A stretch of 64,000 nucleotides of DNA. Source: Amycolatopsis bullii (lineage in GTDB: Bacteria > Actinomycetota > Actinomycetes > Mycobacteriales > Pseudonocardiaceae). Within the stretch, counting starts at the first letter, position 1; each line of letters begins with the position of its first letter. This document shows, piece by piece, positions 15,935 to 25,103 of the stretch. The notes under the pieces are model-generated. The model was not told the DNA's origin. It was given only the letters and a program-made list of their open reading frames with translations, and did no database searches. The stretch spans positions 53,282 through 117,281 of the forward strand of contig NZ_BNAW01000028.1 of assembly GCF_014654205.1 (NCBI RefSeq), given 5' to 3'. A program made the position numbers and the translations under genes.

Positions 15935-18037
15935 GTGTCCGAAACCGCCACTACCAGCGAGAACAACCCACTCCTCCGGCGCAACACGCCCGCCGACTGG
16001 ACCGACACCGACACCCGCGCCGTGGACACCGTCCGGGTGCTGGCCGCCGACGCCGTGGAGAACTGTGGCAGCGGCCACCCCGGCACCGCGATGAGCCTGG
16101 CGCCGCTGGCCTACACGCTGTTCCAGCGCACCATGCGCCACGACCCGAACGACCAGCACTGGCCGGGCCGCGACCGGTTCATCCTGTCGGCCGGCCACTC
16201 GAGCCTCACCCTGTACATCCAGCTCTTCCTCGCCGGCTACGGCCTCGAGCTCGAGGACCTCAAGCAGCTGCGCAAGTGGGGCTCGAAGACCCCGGGTCAC
16301 CCGGAGTACCGCCACACCGACGGCGTCGAGACCACCACCGGCCCGCTCGGCCAGGGCCTGGCCAACGCCGTGGGCATGGCGATGGCGGCCCGCCGCGAGC
16401 GTGGCCTGCTGGACCCGGACGCCGCCCCCGGCGAGAGCATCTTCGACCACCACATCTACGTGATCGCCTCCGACGGCGACATCGAAGAGGGCGTCACCTC
16501 CGAGGCCTCGTCCATCGCGGGCCGCCAGGAGCTGGGCAACCTGATCGTCTTCTACGACGACAACAAGATCTCGATCGAGGACGACACCAACATCGCGCTG
16601 TCCGAGGACACCGTGAAGCGCTACGAGGCCTACGGGTGGCACACCCAGGTCGTCGAGGGCGGCGAGGACGTCGTCGCGATCGAGGAGGCCATCAAGGCCG
16701 CCAAGGCCGAGACGCAGCGGCCGTCGTTCATCGCGCTGCGGACCGTGATCGGCTACCCGGCCCCGAAGAAGATGGGCACCGGCAAGGCGCACGGCGCCGC
16801 GCTGGGCGGCGAAGAGGTCGCCGCGGTGAAGAAGATCCTCGGCTTCGACCCGGAGCAGTCGTTCCAGGTCGAGGACGACGTGCTCAAGCACACCCGCCAG
16901 GCGGCCGAGCGCGGCCGGGCCGCGCACGCCGAGTGGCAGGAGAAGTACGAGGCATGGGGCCAGGCGAACCCGGAGCGCAAGAAGATCGGCGACCGGATGG
17001 CCACCCGCACGCTGCCCGAGGGCTTCGCCGACAACCTGCCGAAGTGGGAGCCGGACGCCAAGGGCATCGCCACCCGCAAGGCCTCCGGTGAGGTGCTCAA
17101 CGCCCTCGCCGAGCCGCTGCCGGAGCTGTGGGGCGGCTCGGCCGACCTGGCCGAGAGCAACAACACGACGATGAAGGGCGCCGACTCGTTCGGTCCCGAG
17201 AAGGCCGCCACCGACATGTGGCAGGCCAACCCGTACGGCCGGACGCTGCACTTCGGCGTCCGCGAGCACGCCATGGGCTCGATCCTCAACGGGATCGCGC
17301 TGCACGGCGGCACCCGTCCGTACGGCGCGACGTTCCTCATCTTCTCCGACTACATGCGCCCGCCGGTCCGGCTGGCCGCGCTGATGAAGGCGCCGGTCAC
17401 CTACGTGTGGACGCACGACTCGATCGGCCTCGGCGAGGACGGCCCGACCCACCAGCCGATCGAGCAGCTCTCCGCGCTGCGCGCGATCCCGGGCCTCAAC
17501 GTCGTCCGCCCGGCGGACGCCAACGAGACCGCGTACGCCTGGAAGGCCGTGCTGGAGGACACCGACCACCCGTCCGGTCTGGCGCTGACCCGCCAGAACG
17601 TGCCGGTGCTCGAGGGCACCAGCGCCGAGGGCGTGAAGAAGGGCGGCTACGTCCTGGCCGACAGCGACGGCACCCCGGACGTGGTCCTCATCGCCACCGG
17701 TTCCGAGGTCCAGCTCGCCGTCGAGGCCAAGAAGACCCTGGACGCCGACGGCGTCAAGGCGCGGGTCGTGTCCATGCCGTGCGTCGAGTGGTTCGACGCG
17801 CAGGACGCGGCCTACCGCGAATCCGTCATCCCGGCCGGTGTGAAGGCCCGCGTGTCCGTCGAGGCGGGCATCGCCCAGTCGTGGCACCGCTTCACCGGTG
17901 ACGCCGGGGTGAACGTTTCGATCGAGCACTTCGGTGCCTCCGCCGATGCGGCCACACTGTTCCGTGAGTTCGGGTTCACCGCGGAAGCCGTCGTCGAAGC
18001 CGCCCGCCGCTCGATCCAGAACACCAAGAATTCCTGA
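15935..18037 (+). CDS. tkt: Transketolase
   Basis: A 700-residue thiamine-diphosphate enzyme that moves two-carbon ketol units between sugar phosphates in the non-oxidative pentose-phosphate pathway. The diphosphate-binding segment is SDGDIEEGVTSEAS followed by FYDDNKISIEDD. The active-site histidines lie in SGHPGTAMS, GPLGQG context and HDSIGLGEDGPTHQP. The C-terminal domain has LIATGSEVQLAVEA. GTG 15935 was chosen over ATG 15914 because the purine-rich ribosome site GGAGTTGGAG lies between them. First gene of the operon tkt-tal-pgi-zwf-opcA-pgl, with tal starting 14 nt after the stop. Confidence 0.96.
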   Translation: MSETATTSENNPLLRRNTPADWTDTDTRAVDTVRVLAADAVENCGSGHPGTAMSLAPLAYTLFQRTMRHDPNDQHWPGRDRFILSAGHSSLTLYIQLFLAGYGLELEDLKQLRKWGSKTPGHPEYRHTDGVETTTGPLGQGLANAVGMAMAARRERGLLDPDAAPGESIFDHHIYVIASDGDIEEGVTSEASSIAGRQELGNLIVFYDDNKISIEDDTNIALSEDTVKRYEAYGWHTQVVEGGEDVVAIEEAIKAAKAETQRPSFIALRTVIGYPAPKKMGTGKAHGAALGGEEVAAVKKILGFDPEQSFQVEDDVLKHTRQAAERGRAAHAEWQEKYEAWGQANPERKKIGDRMATRTLPEGFADNLPKWEPDAKGIATRKASGEVLNALAEPLPELWGGSADLAESNNTTMKGADSFGPEKAATDMWQANPYGRTLHFGVREHAMGSILNGIALHGGTRPYGATFLIFSDYMRPPVRLAALMKAPVTYVWTHDSIGLGEDGPTHQPIEQLSALRAIPGLNVVRPADANETAYAWKAVLEDTDHPSGLALTRQNVPVLEGTSAEGVKKGGYVLADSDGTPDVVLIATGSEVQLAVEAKKTLDADGVKARVVSMPCVEWFDAQDAAYRESVIPAGVKARVSVEAGIAQSWHRFTGDAGVNVSIEHFGASADAATLFREFGFTAEAVVEAARRSIQNTKNS

Positions 18038-18051
18038 AGGGGATGACAGTA

Positions 18052-19164
18052 ATGAGCAACGACAAGCTCGCGGCTCTGTCCGAGGCCGGCGTATCGATCT
18101 GGCTCGACGACCTTTCGCGTGAACGCCTGAACACCGGCAACCTCGCCGACCTGATCCGCGACAAGCACGTCGTGGGCGTGACGACCAACCCGACGATCTT
18201 CGCCAACGCGATGTCGAAGGGCGACGCCTACGACGAGCGCACCCGTGAACTCGCCGCCCAGGGCGCCGACGTCGAGGCGACCATCCGCGACCTGACCACG
18301 ACCGACGTGCGCAACGCCGCGGACCTGTTCCGCGACATCTACACCGCGACGAACGGCGTCGACGGCCGCGTCTCCATCGAGGTCGACCCGCGCCTGGCCA
18401 AGGACACCGAGAAGACGGTGGCCGAGGCGAAGGACCTGTGGAAGACCGTCGACCGGCCGAACGTGCTGATCAAGATCCCGGCCACCGAAGAGGGCCTGCC
18501 GGCCATCACGAAGACCCTGGCCGAAGGCATCAGCGTCAACGTCACGCTGATCTTCTCCGTCGAGCGCTACAAGAAGGTCATCGAGGCCTACTTCGCCGGC
18601 CTGGAGCAGGCGAAGGCCAACGGCCACGACCTGCGCGGCATCCACTCGGTGGCGTCGTTCTTCGTCTCCCGCGTGGACACCGAGGTCGACAAGCGCCTGG
18701 AAGCGATCGGCACCGACGAGGCCCTGGCGCTGCGCGGCAAGGCCGCGGTCGCCAACGCCCGCCTCGCCTACGCCGCCTACGAAGAGCTCTTCGCCACGGA
18801 CCGCTGGAAGGCCCTCGCGGCCGACGGCGCCAACGCGCAGCGCCCGCTGTGGGCCTCGACCGGTGTGAAGAACCCGGACTACTCCCCCACGCTTTACGTC
18901 GACGACCTGGTGGTGGCGAACACCGTCAACACCATGCCGGAGAAGACCCTCGACGCCGTCGCCGAGCACGCCAACCTCCAGGGCGACCGGGTCAGCGGCC
19001 ACGGCAAGGACGCGCAGAAGGTCTTCGACCAGCTGGAAGCGGTCGGCATCGACATCACCGACGTGTTCCTCACGCTGGAGAACGAGGGCGTCGAGAAGTT
19101 CGAGAAGTCGTGGACCGAGCTCCTGGACACCGTGAACGGGCAGCTCGAGCAGGCGAAGGGCTGA
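18052..19164 (+). CDS. tal: Transaldolase
   Basis: A 370-residue transaldolase that transfers dihydroxyacetone units between sedoheptulose-7-phosphate and glyceraldehyde-3-phosphate. The Schiff-base lysine is in the strand NVLIKIPATEEG (about residue 140). Family motifs GVTTNPTIFANAM and SVASFFVSRVDTEVD are present. ATG 18052 is preferred to ATG 18043 because GAAGGGG sits 9 nt ahead of it. The size and sequence match the actinobacterial long type. The next gene, pgi, begins 8 nt after the stop, and co-transcription with tkt is clear. Confidence 0.96.
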   Translation: MSNDKLAALSEAGVSIWLDDLSRERLNTGNLADLIRDKHVVGVTTNPTIFANAMSKGDAYDERTRELAAQGADVEATIRDLTTTDVRNAADLFRDIYTATNGVDGRVSIEVDPRLAKDTEKTVAEAKDLWKTVDRPNVLIKIPATEEGLPAITKTLAEGISVNVTLIFSVERYKKVIEAYFAGLEQAKANGHDLRGIHSVASFFVSRVDTEVDKRLEAIGTDEALALRGKAAVANARLAYAAYEELFATDRWKALAADGANAQRPLWASTGVKNPDYSPTLYVDDLVVANTVNTMPEKTLDAVAEHANLQGDRVSGHGKDAQKVFDQLEAVGIDITDVFLTLENEGVEKFEKSWTELLDTVNGQLEQAKG

Positions 19165-19172
19165 CGCACGAC

Positions 19173-20795
19173 ATGACGACAGGCGAAAAGACCGGCGTCG
19201 AGATCGTGGACGCCGCACTGGCGGAGCGTGCCGCGCCGCTGGCCGAACAGCTGGTCGCCGACCAGGCTGCTTCGAAGCTGGCGGCGCAGGACGCGACGCT
19301 CTGGGGGCCGGACGCCGAATCCGAGGCGTCGATCCGGCTGTCGTGGACGACGCTGCACAAGTCGTCGCGGCCGCTGATCGGCGAAATCGAGGCGCTGCGG
19401 ACCGAGCTGCGGAGTGAGGGCGTCGACCGGGTCGTGCTGGCCGGCATGGGCGGCTCGTCGCTGGCGCCGGAGGTGATCACCGCGACCGACGGCGTCGCGC
19501 TGACCGTCCTCGACACCACCGACCCGGGCCAGGTCGCCGACGCGCTCGCCGGCGACCTCGAGCGCACGGTCATCGTGGTGTCGTCGAAGTCGGGCGGCAC
19601 CGTCGAGACCGACAGCCACCGGCGGATCTTCGCGAAAGCGTTCGCCGACGCCGGCATCGACGCGGCCCGGCGGATCGTGGTCGTCACCGACCCGGGCTCG
19701 CCGTTCCAGCAACTGTCCGAAAAGGAGGGTTACCGCAAGACCTTCCTGGCCGACCCGCACGTGGGCGGCCGCTACTCGGCGCTGACCGCGTTCGGGCTCG
19801 TCCCGGCCGGCCTGGCCGGGGCGGACGTGGCCCGGCTGCTCGACCAGGCCGCTTCGGTGGCCGAGGAGCTCGCCGCGGACTCGGCGGACAACCCGGCGGT
19901 CAAGCTGGCCGCCGCGTGGGCCGCCGCGCACGAGGCCGGCGCCGAGAAGGTCGTCCTCGCGGACACCGGTTCCGGCATCAAGGGCTTCCCGGACTGGGCC
20001 GAGCAGCTGATCGCGGAATCCACCGGCAAGCAGGGCACCGGCCTGCTGCCGGTCGCGGTCGAGGGCCCGGAGGCGGCCGGCTTCGCCGACGCCGGCGACG
20101 ATGCCACGGCCACCGCGGTCGGCAGCCCGCAGGGTGCGGCCAAGATCGCCGTCACCGGCTCGCTGGGCGCGCAGTTCCTGCTCTGGGAGTTCGCCACCGC
20201 GCTGGCCGGGCGGCTGATCGGGATCAACCCGTTCGACCAGCCCGACGTCGAGGCGGCCAAGAAGGCGGCCCGCGCGCTGCTGGACGACCCGGAGAAGCTG
20301 AAGGGCGGCGAGGCGCCGTCCAACGTGGACGGTCCGGTCGAGATCTTCGGCAGTGACGGGGTTGCCACCGAGGGCAGCCTGACCGACGTGCTGCGCGCGT
20401 TCTTCGCTTCGGCGCCGGACGCGGGCTACATCGCCGTGCAGGCCTACCTCGACCGGCTCGACGACGCGTCGACGTCCCTGCTGCGCGGCGAAATCGCCAA
20501 GCGCACCGGGAAGCAGACGACGTTCGGCTGGGGCCCGCGGTTCCTGCACTCCACCGGCCAGTACCACAAGGGCGGGCACCAGAACGGCGTCTTCCTGCAG
20601 CTCACCGGGGCGGTCGAGCAGGACCTCGACGTGCCGGACCGGCCGTACACGCTGGGGCAGCTGCAGCACGCCCAGGCCCTCGGCGACGGGCAGGTGCTCG
20701 CCGAGCACGGCCGCCCGGTGCTGCGCCTGCACCTGACCGACCGGGCCGCGGGCCTCGCGGCCGTCGTCCGCGCGGTACAGGAGGGTGGCGCATGA
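19173..20795 (+). CDS. pgi: Glucose-6-phosphate isomerase
   Basis: A 540-residue SIS-fold isomerase interconverting glucose-6-phosphate and fructose-6-phosphate. Visible motifs include VVLAGMGGSSLAPEVI, VIVVSSKSGGTVETDS and GSLGAQFLLWEFATALAG. It is of the type found inside actinobacterial pentose-phosphate operons (often a bifunctional or Tal-Pgi-type annotation) rather than the classical E. coli-like Pgi. ATG 19173 lies 8 nt after tal, and the stop overlaps the zwf start (ATGA). Mycobacteria lack pgi at this position, whereas Streptomyces and relatives carry it between tal and zwf. Confidence 0.93.
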   Translation: MTTGEKTGVEIVDAALAERAAPLAEQLVADQAASKLAAQDATLWGPDAESEASIRLSWTTLHKSSRPLIGEIEALRTELRSEGVDRVVLAGMGGSSLAPEVITATDGVALTVLDTTDPGQVADALAGDLERTVIVVSSKSGGTVETDSHRRIFAKAFADAGIDAARRIVVVTDPGSPFQQLSEKEGYRKTFLADPHVGGRYSALTAFGLVPAGLAGADVARLLDQAASVAEELAADSADNPAVKLAAAWAAAHEAGAEKVVLADTGSGIKGFPDWAEQLIAESTGKQGTGLLPVAVEGPEAAGFADAGDDATATAVGSPQGAAKIAVTGSLGAQFLLWEFATALAGRLIGINPFDQPDVEAAKKAARALLDDPEKLKGGEAPSNVDGPVEIFGSDGVATEGSLTDVLRAFFASAPDAGYIAVQAYLDRLDDASTSLLRGEIAKRTGKQTTFGWGPRFLHSTGQYHKGGHQNGVFLQLTGAVEQDLDVPDRPYTLGQLQHAQALGDGQVLAEHGRPVLRLHLTDRAAGLAAVVRAVQEGGA

Positions 20796-22315
20796 CCTGG
20801 CACAACCCGCTGCGCGATCCGCGGGACAAGCGGCTCCCGCGGATCGCCGGGCCGTCCAGCCTGGTGATCTTCGGCGTCACCGGCGACCTGGCCCGCAAGA
20901 AGCTGATGCCCGCCATCTACGACCTGGCCAACCGCGGGCTGCTGCCCGCGGGCTTCTCGCTCGTCGGGTTCGCCCGCCGCGACTGGGAGCACCAGGACTT
21001 CGGCGAGCTCGTGCACGACTCGGTCAAGGAGCACGCGCGGACGCCGTTCAAGGAGTCGGTGTGGAACCGGCTCGCCGAAGGCATCCGGTTCGTCCAGGGC
21101 ACCTTCGACGACGACGAGGCGTTCGACCGGCTCGCGAAGACGGTCCGCGACCTCGACGAGGAACGCGGCACCGGCGGCAACACCGCGTTCTACCTGTCGA
21201 TCCCGCCCGGTGCGTTCCCGGTGGTGACCAAGCAGCTGGCCCGTTCCGGCCTGGCGAACGCCGACGAGAAGACCTGGCGGCGCGTGGTCATCGAGAAGCC
21301 CTTCGGGCACGACCTGAAGAGCGCCGAAGAGCTCAACGCGATCGTCAACGACGTCTTCCCCGAGGAGTCGGTGTTCCGCATCGACCACTACCTCGGCAAG
21401 GAGACGGTGCAGAACATCCTGGCGCTGCGCTTCGCCAACCAGCTGTTCGAGCCGATCTGGAACGCCAACTACGTCGACCACGTGCAGATCACCATGGCCG
21501 AGGACATCGGCCTCGGCGGCCGCGCGGGGTACTACGACGGCATCGGCGCCGCCCGGGACGTCATCCAGAACCACCTGCTGCAGCTGCTGGCCTTCACCGC
21601 GATGGAGGAGCCGCTGTCGTTCGAGCCGCGGGCCCTGCGCGCGGAGAAGATCAAGGTCCTCTCCGGCGTGACGCCGGTCGGGCCGCTGAGCAAGACCACC
21701 GCCCGCGGGCAGTACGCCGGTGGCTGGCAGGGCGGCACGAAGGTGCCCGGCCTGCTGCAGGAAGAGGGCTTCGCCAAGGACTCGAAGACCGAGACCTACG
21801 CAGCGGTGACGCTGGAGGTGCAGAACCGCCGCTGGGCCGGGGTGCCGTTCTACCTGCGCACCGGCAAGCGGCTCGGCCGGCGCGTCACCGAGATCGCCGT
21901 CGTGTTCAAGCGGGCGCCGCACCTGCCGTTCGACTCGACGTCGACCGAGGAGCTGGGGCAGAACGCGCTGGTCATCCGGGTTCAGCCGGACGAGGGCATC
22001 ACGCTGCGGTTCGGCTCGAAGGTGCCGGGGACCACGATGGAGGTCCGCGACGTCACCATGGACTTCGGGTACGGCCACGCGTTCACCGAGTCCTCCCCCG
22101 AGGCCTACGAACGCCTGATCCTGGACGTCCTGCTCGGCGAGCCGTCGCTGTTCCCGGTGAACGAAGAGGTCGAGCTCTCCTGGAAGATCCTCGACCCGAT
22201 CCTCGACCACTGGGCGAAGGAAGGCGCGCCGGAGCAGTACGCGCCCGGCACGTGGGGACCGGCGTCCGCCGACGAAATGCTGGAGCGCACCGGCCGGAAA
22301 TGGAGGCGCCCGTGA
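20792..22315 (+). CDS. zwf: Glucose-6-phosphate 1-dehydrogenase
   Basis: A 507-residue NADP-dependent dehydrogenase and the entry enzyme of the oxidative pentose-phosphate pathway. The cofactor motif is VIFGVTGDLARKKLMPA near the N-terminus. The active-site signature is RIDHYLGKETVQN with the catalytic-dyad histidine. EKPFGHDLKSAEEL and FYLRTGKRL are also typical. The ATG overlaps the pgi stop, and the TGA overlaps the opcA GTG, so translation of the three is coupled. In actinobacteria its activity depends on OpcA, encoded next. Confidence 0.97.
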   Translation: MTWHNPLRDPRDKRLPRIAGPSSLVIFGVTGDLARKKLMPAIYDLANRGLLPAGFSLVGFARRDWEHQDFGELVHDSVKEHARTPFKESVWNRLAEGIRFVQGTFDDDEAFDRLAKTVRDLDEERGTGGNTAFYLSIPPGAFPVVTKQLARSGLANADEKTWRRVVIEKPFGHDLKSAEELNAIVNDVFPEESVFRIDHYLGKETVQNILALRFANQLFEPIWNANYVDHVQITMAEDIGLGGRAGYYDGIGAARDVIQNHLLQLLAFTAMEEPLSFEPRALRAEKIKVLSGVTPVGPLSKTTARGQYAGGWQGGTKVPGLLQEEGFAKDSKTETYAAVTLEVQNRRWAGVPFYLRTGKRLGRRVTEIAVVFKRAPHLPFDSTSTEELGQNALVIRVQPDEGITLRFGSKVPGTTMEVRDVTMDFGYGHAFTESSPEAYERLILDVLLGEPSLFPVNEEVELSWKILDPILDHWAKEGAPEQYAPGTWGPASADEMLERTGRKWRRP

Positions 22316-23319
22316 TCATCGACCTGCCGTCCACCACGACTTCGGCACTCAACAAGAAGCTGGTGGAGATCCGCGAACAGGGCGGGCAGGTCGCGCTGGG
22401 GCGCGTCCTGACGCTGGTGATCGTGGCCGACGACGACGCCAAGCTCGAAGAGGCCATCGAGGCGGCCAACGGCGCGAGCCGCGAGCACCCGTCGCGGGTG
22501 ATCGTGGTGGCCAAGGGCGCCCGCACGGCGGCCCCGCGCATCGACGGCCAGATCCGGGTCGGCGGCGACGCCGGCGCGAGCGAGGTCATCGTGCTGCGCC
22601 TGTACGGCCCGCTGGCCGCGCAGGGGCAGAGCGCGGTCGTGCCGCTGCTGCTGCCGGACGCGCCGATCGTGTGCTGGTGGCCCGGGGCCGGCCCGAAGGA
22701 CCCGGACAAGGACCCGCTCGGCGAGCTGGCCCAGCGCCGGATCACCGACTCGGCCGCGGAGAAGAACCCGGTCAAGGCGCTGACCACGCGGGCGAAGGCG
22801 TACACCGAGGGCGACACCGACCTGGCCTGGACCCGCCTGACGCACTGGCGCGCCCAGCTCGTCTCGGCGCTGGACCTGCCGCCGTACGAGAAGGTCACCG
22901 CCGCGACGGTGACCGGCGAGGCCGATTCGCCGTCGACCGAGCTGCTGGCCGCCTGGCTGGCCGAGTACCTGAAGGTGCCGGTCAAGCGGGTCAAGAGCTC
23001 GGGCGCGGCGGGGATCATCTCGGTGACGCTCGACCGGAAGTCGGGCCCGGTGGAGCTGCACCGCCCGGACGGCCGCGTGGGCACGCTGACCCAGCCGGGC
23101 CAGCCGACCCGCCGGATCGCCCTGCAGCGGCGCAGCACCCAGGACTGCCTGGTCGAGGAGCTCCGCCGGCTCGACCCGGACGAGGTCTACGAAGCGGCCC
23201 TGCAGGGGCTGCACAAGATCACGTCGGGCACGAACGGCAAGACCGGAGCACCGCCCAAGGCCGACGTGACGTCGCCGGCCGCGGCGGCCGGTTCGGCTGC
23301 TTCGGGCGCGGCCAAATGA
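22312..23319 (+). CDS. opcA: Glucose-6-phosphate dehydrogenase assembly protein OpcA
   Basis: A 335-residue accessory protein needed for assembly and redox control of glucose-6-phosphate dehydrogenase in cyanobacteria and actinobacteria. Family features include IIDLPSTTTSALNKKLVEIR, AQGQSAVVPLLLPDAPIVCW and TDLAWTRLTHWRAQLVSAL. GTG 22312 is chosen because TGGAGG lies 5 nt upstream and the start overlaps the zwf stop; an in-frame ATG at 22300 is possible. A Pro/Ala/Ser-rich tail of about 30 residues ends the protein. The stop overlaps pgl (ATGA). Confidence 0.95.
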   Translation: MIIDLPSTTTSALNKKLVEIREQGGQVALGRVLTLVIVADDDAKLEEAIEAANGASREHPSRVIVVAKGARTAAPRIDGQIRVGGDAGASEVIVLRLYGPLAAQGQSAVVPLLLPDAPIVCWWPGAGPKDPDKDPLGELAQRRITDSAAEKNPVKALTTRAKAYTEGDTDLAWTRLTHWRAQLVSALDLPPYEKVTAATVTGEADSPSTELLAAWLAEYLKVPVKRVKSSGAAGIISVTLDRKSGPVELHRPDGRVGTLTQPGQPTRRIALQRRSTQDCLVEELRRLDPDEVYEAALQGLHKITSGTNGKTGAPPKADVTSPAAAAGSAASGAAK

Positions 23320-24095
23320 GCAAGACGGAAGTGGTCGTCTACGCGAACCAGGACCTCCTGGCGGCCGCGGCGGCGGCCCGGCTCGTGACGCGGCTGGTGG
23401 ACGTCCAGGCGGCCAAGGGGTCGGCATCCCTGGTGCTGACCGGCGGCGGCACGGGCATCGCGGTGCTGTCGGAGCTGCGGGCATCGTCGGCGCGCGACGC
23501 GATCGACTGGTCGCGGCTGGACATCTACTGGGGTGACGAGCGGTTCGTCCGGGCGGATTCGGACGAGCGGAACGAGAAGCAGGCCCGCGAGGCACTGCTC
23601 GACCACGTACCGCTGGATCCGAAGCGCGTCCACGCGATGGCGCCGTCGGACGGCGAGTTCGGTTCCGACGTGGACGCCGCGGCGGCGGCCTACGCCTCGG
23701 TGCTGGCGTCGCAGGCGGGGCCGGAGGACCACGGCGACGTGCCGTCGTTCGACATCATGCTGCTGGGCCTCGGGGGCGAAGGGCACACCGCGTCGGTGTT
23801 CCCGGAGTCCCCGGCGGTGTACGAGACCGAGCGGTCGGTGGTGGCGGTGCGCAACTGCCCGAAGCCACCGCCGACCCGGATCTCGTTGACGCTGCCGGCT
23901 CTTCGCAGGGCGCGGGACGTGTGGCTGATGACGGCGGGCGAGGCCAAGGCGGACGCGGTGGCGCTGGCGCTGGCGGGCGCGGGGGAAGTCCAGTTGCCGG
24001 TGGCCGGCGCCCGCGGGCACCGGCGCACGCTGTGGCTGCTGGACCGAGCGGCGGCGGGGAAGCTGACGAAGGTGTACCAGCCACCGACGGCTTGA
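23316..24095 (+). CDS. pgl: 6-phosphogluconolactonase
   Basis: A 259-residue DevB-type lactonase that hydrolyses 6-phosphogluconolactone made by Zwf. Motifs are VLTGGGTGIAVLSEL, DIYWGDERFV and LLGLGGEGHTASVFPESPAV. The start ATG overlaps the opcA stop, and this is the last gene of the tkt operon, followed 12 nt later by a strong terminator hairpin. The set tkt-tal-pgi-zwf-opcA-pgl gives all oxidative and non-oxidative steps except 6-phosphogluconate dehydrogenase, ribose-5-phosphate isomerase and ribulose-phosphate 3-epimerase; the last is encoded at 62,132. Confidence 0.95.
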   Translation: MSKTEVVVYANQDLLAAAAAARLVTRLVDVQAAKGSASLVLTGGGTGIAVLSELRASSARDAIDWSRLDIYWGDERFVRADSDERNEKQAREALLDHVPLDPKRVHAMAPSDGEFGSDVDAAAAAYASVLASQAGPEDHGDVPSFDIMLLGLGGEGHTASVFPESPAVYETERSVVAVRNCPKPPPTRISLTLPALRRARDVWLMTAGEAKADAVALALAGAGEVQLPVAGARGHRRTLWLLDRAAAGKLTKVYQPPTA

Positions 24096-24107
24096 GTGTT
24101 GCTCGGG

Positions 24108-24137
24108 GAAGGCCCTCTGCTTCGGCAGGGGGCCTTC
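24108..24137 (+). terminator. Intrinsic terminator of the pentose-phosphate operon
   Basis: A 13-bp stem, GAAGGCCCTCTGC at 24108-24120 pairing with GCAGGGGGCCTTC at 24125-24137 (one G-T wobble), closed by a stable TTCG tetraloop. It starts 13 nt after the pgl stop. No long T-run follows, as is common in high-GC actinomycetes. Confidence 0.85.
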
Positions 24138-24157
24138 ACTCGTTGAGGTGGGTGGAT

Positions 24158-24460
24158 TGCTCGAAGCGAGCGAACATCCCGGCTCTCCGACCGCCACCCG
24201 GCGCGAAGCAGGCATCCACCCTCGCCGCGCCCCGGCCACCGCCCGGCGCGCAGCGAGCATCCCTACTCGCCGCGCTCCCACCGCCCGCCACCCCGACGCA
24301 AGGCGAGCACCCCCATCCGCCGCGCTCCCACCAACCACCCGGCCCGAAGCGCGAGCATCCTCACTCGCCGCGCTCCCGCCAGCCACCCCCGGCGCGAGGC
24401 GAACATCCCCGCTCGCCGTGCTTGCACCGCCCGCCACCCGGCGCAAAGCGGGCGGACCTG
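24158..24460. repeat. Six-unit ~48-bp tandem repeat (minisatellite)
   Basis: Degenerate direct repeats of 45-49 bp fill the gap between pgl and the TetR gene. Each unit runs roughly GAAGCGAGCATCC, then CTCGCCGCGCTCCC, then ACCGCCCGCCACCCGG. Unit boundaries lie near 24158, 24200, 24245, 24293, 24341, 24389 and 24438. Because the unit length is a multiple of three, several frames stay open, but the translations are low-complexity Pro/Arg/Ala and have no start signals. I regard the stretch as non-coding. It begins 20 nt past the pgl terminator and stops at the tetR stop codon. Confidence 0.8.
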
Positions 24461-24472
24461 GCCGCGCGCCCC

Positions 24473-25033
24473 TTATTCCGTGCGCCAGCCGCGCTGCAGG
24501 CAGGCGAAGATCTCCTCCGCCGCCCGGCGGGGATGCTCGTGCGCCTGGATCAGCTCGCGGGACGCCAGCGCGAACCGCGCGAGGGCCGCGCACGTCACGT
24601 CGTCCTCCGGGGCGCCCATTTCCTCCGCGATCGCGCGGGCGAGCGCCGTCTCGTGGCGCATCCACATCCGCCTGGCGTAGTCGCGCAGCGCCGGCTCGTT
24701 CTCGATCAGCCGCAGGAACTCGCCGCTCGGCGCGCTTTCGGCGAGGCGCAGGATGTGCTTGCGCAGCGCGTCCACGACCGAATGCCCCGGCGGCCGCCCG
24801 TGCACCGCGAGGACCAGCGCCGCCTCGATGTCCTCGTCCTGGTCGAACACCAGGGCTTCCTTGCTCGGGAAGTACTTGAACAGCGTCGTCACCGAGACGT
24901 CCGCGGCGTCCGCGACCTCCTTCACCCCGACCTTGTCGTACCCGCGGGCGAGGAACAGTTCCAGCGCGGCGTCGGCCAGGGCCTTCCGGGTCTGCGCCTT
25001 CTTGCGCTCCCGGCGTCCGATCACTTCCGTCAT
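24473..25033 (-). CDS. TetR-family transcriptional regulator
   Basis: A 186-residue TetR repressor. The N-terminal HTH contains AALELFLARGYDKVGVKEVA and ADVSVTTLFKYFPSKEALVF (about residues 22-62). The C-terminal ligand domain is helical and not specifically recognisable. It is divergent from a flavin monooxygenase gene, with only 70 bp between, and this gap contains a perfect 12-bp inverted repeat. The arrangement is the classical tetR/target layout, so it very likely represses the monooxygenase and itself until a small molecule binds. The inducer is unknown. Confidence 0.92.
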   Translation of the reverse strand: MTEVIGRRERKKAQTRKALADAALELFLARGYDKVGVKEVADAADVSVTTLFKYFPSKEALVFDQDEDIEAALVLAVHGRPPGHSVVDALRKHILRLAESAPSGEFLRLIENEPALRDYARRMWMRHETALARAIAEEMGAPEDDVTCAALARFALASRELIQAHEHPRRAAEEIFACLQRGWRTE

Positions 25034-25049
25034 GTCACGAAGTCTAACC

Positions 25050-25084
25050 CACTCAAAAAGTTGAGTCGTTGCACTTTTTGAGTG
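25050..25084. promoter_or_regulatory. TetR-type operator, 12-bp inverted repeat
   Basis: CACTCAAAAAGT (25050-25061) and its exact complement ACTTTTTGAGTG (25073-25084) are separated by 11 bp, in the gap between the divergent tetR (start 25033) and monooxygenase (start 25104) genes. The inner copy GTTGAGTC adds a third half-site-like element. Placement and symmetry make it the probable binding site of the adjacent TetR. Confidence 0.85.
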
Positions 25085-25103
25085 GTTGTGCTTTCTTAGT
25101 GAC

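Noticed and set aside
24158..24460. A protein-coding gene across the 48-bp repeats.
   Set aside because: Open frames result from a repeat length divisible by three; there is no ribosome site and the translation is low-complexity Pro/Arg/Ala.
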